A stretch of 8,885 nt of DNA from Aquificaceae bacterium (lineage in GTDB: Bacteria > Aquificota > Aquificia > Aquificales > Aquificaceae), in NCBI GenBank assembly GCA_015490215.1, contig WFYH01000020.1, forward strand, positions 1 through 8,885, in the 5' to 3' direction. A model generated the notes under the pieces. It had not been told where the DNA came from, did no database searches, and was given only the letters and a program-made list of their open reading frames with translations. Below are positions 7,979 to 8,885 of this stretch, in pieces; positions within the stretch are counted from its first letter, which is position 1; the number at the start of each line of letters is the position of its first letter. The position numbers and the translations under genes were made by a program.

Positions 7979-8602
7979 ATCAAGGCACTCGTAAAGGGAC
8001 CTTCTTCGGGTTTTCATCACCCTCACATTCAGGTTAAACTCCTCCGCCCCAACCACAAAGGTCTGGTATTCCCCGTTCTCCCCCAAAGGTGATAACCCTT
8101 TCTCCAAAAGACCTTTTCCCATATCCAAGGTGAGTATTTTTCCAAGATAGCTTTTGGGGACCTTCCTTACCCGCCTGCACACCACCAGAGCTTTGCATAG
8201 GGAGGTTTCCTCTTTTAGAAGAACCAGCTCGTCCATCCACCAGAGGGGAAAGACGGGTTTTATGTCCAAAAAGCGCATCAGAGACTCTAAAACCTTCCTG
8301 CTTTCCCTGTCTTTGACGCTTCCGAAAACTCCCGCCTTCGGTTTTAGCTCCCTTAGTTTCTCCCGCAGGGAGCTGAGGATATTACCTTCCCTTTTACTGC
8401 AGTAGACGGGCACAAACTCCAAGCCCAAGCGGTGAACCTGCTCCCTTACAAGGTCCTCCCTAAGGTGGCATCCTATCAGCCTTCGGTTTTTTGGGTCCAC
8501 ATACGAAAGCGCCCGTATGACTTCAAAACCCCTTTCCCGTGCCTTTTTTAAAGAGAGGTAGCTCTCCTTACCCCCGCCCCAAAGGATGAAGGCTTCCTTC
8601 AT
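7940..8602 (-). CDS. Dph6-like PP-loop ATPase (diphthine-ammonia ligase family homologue)
   Basis: This is a 220-residue protein of the ATP-pyrophosphatase family that includes Dph6, which in archaea and eukaryotes amidates diphthine on elongation factor 2. Bacteria lack diphthamide, so the substrate here is unknown. The PP-loop at 9-14 reads GGGKES where the family has SGGKDS: Ser to Gly and Asp to Glu. Other family landmarks are present: FGSV (93-96), PVFPLW (116-121) and GENGEYQTFV (174-183), the last matching the GENGEYHTFV signature. The length is typical. The ATG at 8602 was chosen because the family start (M-x-x-A-x-L-x-GGK) aligns there; the upstream ATG at 8644 adds 14 residues unlike the family, encoded by a hairpin. 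The AAGGA before 8602 is only 1 base from the ATG, too close to act normally. A tnpB element ends just upstream. Confidence 0.78.
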   Translation of the reverse strand: MKEAFILWGGGKESYLSLKKARERGFEVIRALSYVDPKNRRLIGCHLREDLVREQVHRLGLEFVPVYCSKREGNILSSLREKLRELKPKAGVFGSVKDRESRKVLESLMRFLDIKPVFPLWWMDELVLLKEETSLCKALVVCRRVRKVPKSYLGKILTLDMGKGLLEKGLSPLGENGEYQTFVVGAEEFNLNVRVMKTRRRSLYECLDLLPADEPDRGVR

Positions 8603-8617
8603 ATCCTTGCGGTGGTT

Positions 8618-8667
8618 GCAACAGCTACCCAAAAACATAGGCATTAATAGACATAGGTAGCTGTTGC
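8618..8667. repeat. Perfect 12-bp inverted repeat at the tnpB end
   Basis: GCAACAGCTACC (8618-8629) and GGTAGCTGTTGC (8656-8667) are exact inverted copies around a 26-base loop. One arm codes the last residues of tnpB, and the loop includes its stop codon. Within the loop region ACATAGG occurs twice (8635-8641 and 8651-8657). No T-run follows on either strand, so it is not a standard terminator. A subterminal palindrome of this kind is typical of the right end of IS200/IS605 elements. Confidence 0.85.
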
Positions 8668-8743
8668 TTTAGGGGCTCCGCTTAGATTGCGTCCCTTTAA
8701 GGGACCTTTCAGCGAAACCCCAACCCGCACCACAGGGCGGGCT
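8618..8743 (-). ncRNA. Candidate omega RNA (reRNA) of the tnpB element
   Basis: On the tnpB-sense strand, reading down from 8743, three stem blocks follow each other almost without gaps. Stem A pairs 8737-8743 with 8722-8728 (7 bp, loop 8). Stem B pairs 8712-8721 with 8672-8681 (10 bp including two G-U pairs) and encloses stem C, 8699-8705 with 8691-8697. Stem D is the perfect 12-bp repeat, 8656-8667 with 8618-8629. The two G-U pairs of stem B would be C-A mismatches on the opposite strand. TnpB nucleases are known to use an RNA made from the 3' end of tnpB and the element's right end. The RNA boundaries are my estimate from the stems. Confidence 0.5.
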
Positions 8744-8885
8744 TCCCCACCTCCATGTAGGAGATGGGACAGGTAAACAAAATGCTGGTTGAACACCGCA
8801 TTCACATCCGCATTCACTTCGTATCCGCACACCTTACACCCAAAGAGGGCTTTAGAGCCCTTGGGAGAGAACCTCTCTCCCTCAG
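8644..8885 (-). CDS. tnpB: TnpB-family RNA-guided nuclease (IS605 OrfB), C-terminal part only
   Basis: The open frame enters from the window edge (readable codons from 8883) and ends at TAA 8646-8644, giving about 79 residues. It contains CKVCGYEVNADVNAVFN: one Cys-x-x-Cys pair of the TnpB zinc finger followed directly by the Asp-containing RuvC III motif (N-A-D-V-N-A). The first Cys pair and the rest of the RuvC catalytic residues lie outside the window. The remaining ~55 residues (Gly/Pro-rich, ending ATATYVY) resemble the poorly conserved tails of TnpB proteins, whose coding DNA doubles as guide-RNA scaffold. No frameshift or stop is seen in this part. A start at the GTG 8832 would cut the zinc finger and is not a true start. 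Confidence 0.82.
   Translation of the reverse strand, partial: EGERFSPKGSKALFGCKVCGYEVNADVNAVFNQHFVYLSHLLHGGGEARPVVRVGVSLKGPLKGRNLSGAPKATATYVY

Larger units (their letters stand above)
8618..8885 (-). mobile_element. Right part of an IS200/IS605-type element (cut by the window edge)
   Basis: This region combines the 3' end of a tnpB gene with a terminal palindrome. The right boundary is estimated as lying between the palindrome and the PP-loop ATPase start codon (8603-8617). Whether a tnpA transposase or a left end exists cannot be seen, because the element continues past the window. Confidence 0.55.

Noticed and set aside
8154..8405. Plus-strand open frame opposite the PP-loop ATPase
   Set aside because: It is antisense to a conserved protein and has no recognisable motif.
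8603..8644. ATG at 8644 as the start of the PP-loop ATPase
   Set aside because: The 14 added residues are encoded by the palindrome at the tnpB end and do not match the family's N-terminus, which begins right at the 8602 ATG.
8618..8667. The 12-bp inverted repeat as a Rho-independent terminator
   Set aside because: No run of T follows on either strand and the 26-base loop is long; position and context fit an element end better.

Overview
The window looks like a compact, gene-dense chromosome segment from a thermophilic bacterium, most probably of the Aquificota (Aquifex/Hydrogenobacter-like). I infer this from heavy use of AGG/AGA (Arg) and ATA (Ile) codons, Lys/Glu/Arg-rich proteins, almost no intergenic space, and the character of the proteins. 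It is an inference without a database search. I see no rRNA, tRNA or CRISPR array. Nearly all of the sequence is coding, and the only sizeable gap is about 100 bp at 5205-5304.

Layout. (1) 30-2657, plus strand: a housekeeping run serS - hfq - hflX (seryl-tRNA synthetase, RNA chaperone Hfq, ribosome-associated GTPase HflX) with gaps of 17 and 7 bp. (2) 2629-5204, minus strand: a Crp/Fnr-family regulator followed by an SLC13/DASS-type membrane transporter carrying two RCK_C (TrkA-C) domains. They are joined by a GTGA start/stop overlap, so the regulator and transporter are translationally coupled. (3) 5205-5304: a divergent promoter region between the regulator and gspD. (4) 5305-7978, plus strand: gspD (type II secretion outer-membrane secretin) overlapping a GspN/AsmA-like membrane-anchored protein. 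(5) 7940-8602, minus strand: a bacterial Dph6-like (diphthine-ammonia ligase family) PP-loop ATPase. (6) 8603-8885, minus strand: the 3' end of an IS200/IS605-type tnpB gene, cut by the window edge, ending in nested inverted repeats that look like the element's right end and its omega RNA (reRNA).

Convergent gene pairs overlap at their 3' ends (hflX/transporter by 29 bp, gspN-like/PP-loop ATPase by 39 bp), so there is no room for conventional terminators between them. The predicted promoters of gspD, the crp-like gene and possibly serS place transcription starts within a few bases of the ATG, which suggests leaderless or near-leaderless mRNAs.

The most interesting part is the right edge. The last ~125 bases of the tnpB locus can fold, on the tnpB-sense strand, into adjacent hairpins whose G-U wobbles pair only in that orientation. 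The element seems to end directly in front of the start codon of the PP-loop ATPase. This fits known TnpB/omega RNA biology rather than a wholly new system, and I found no convincing evidence of an undescribed system elsewhere.
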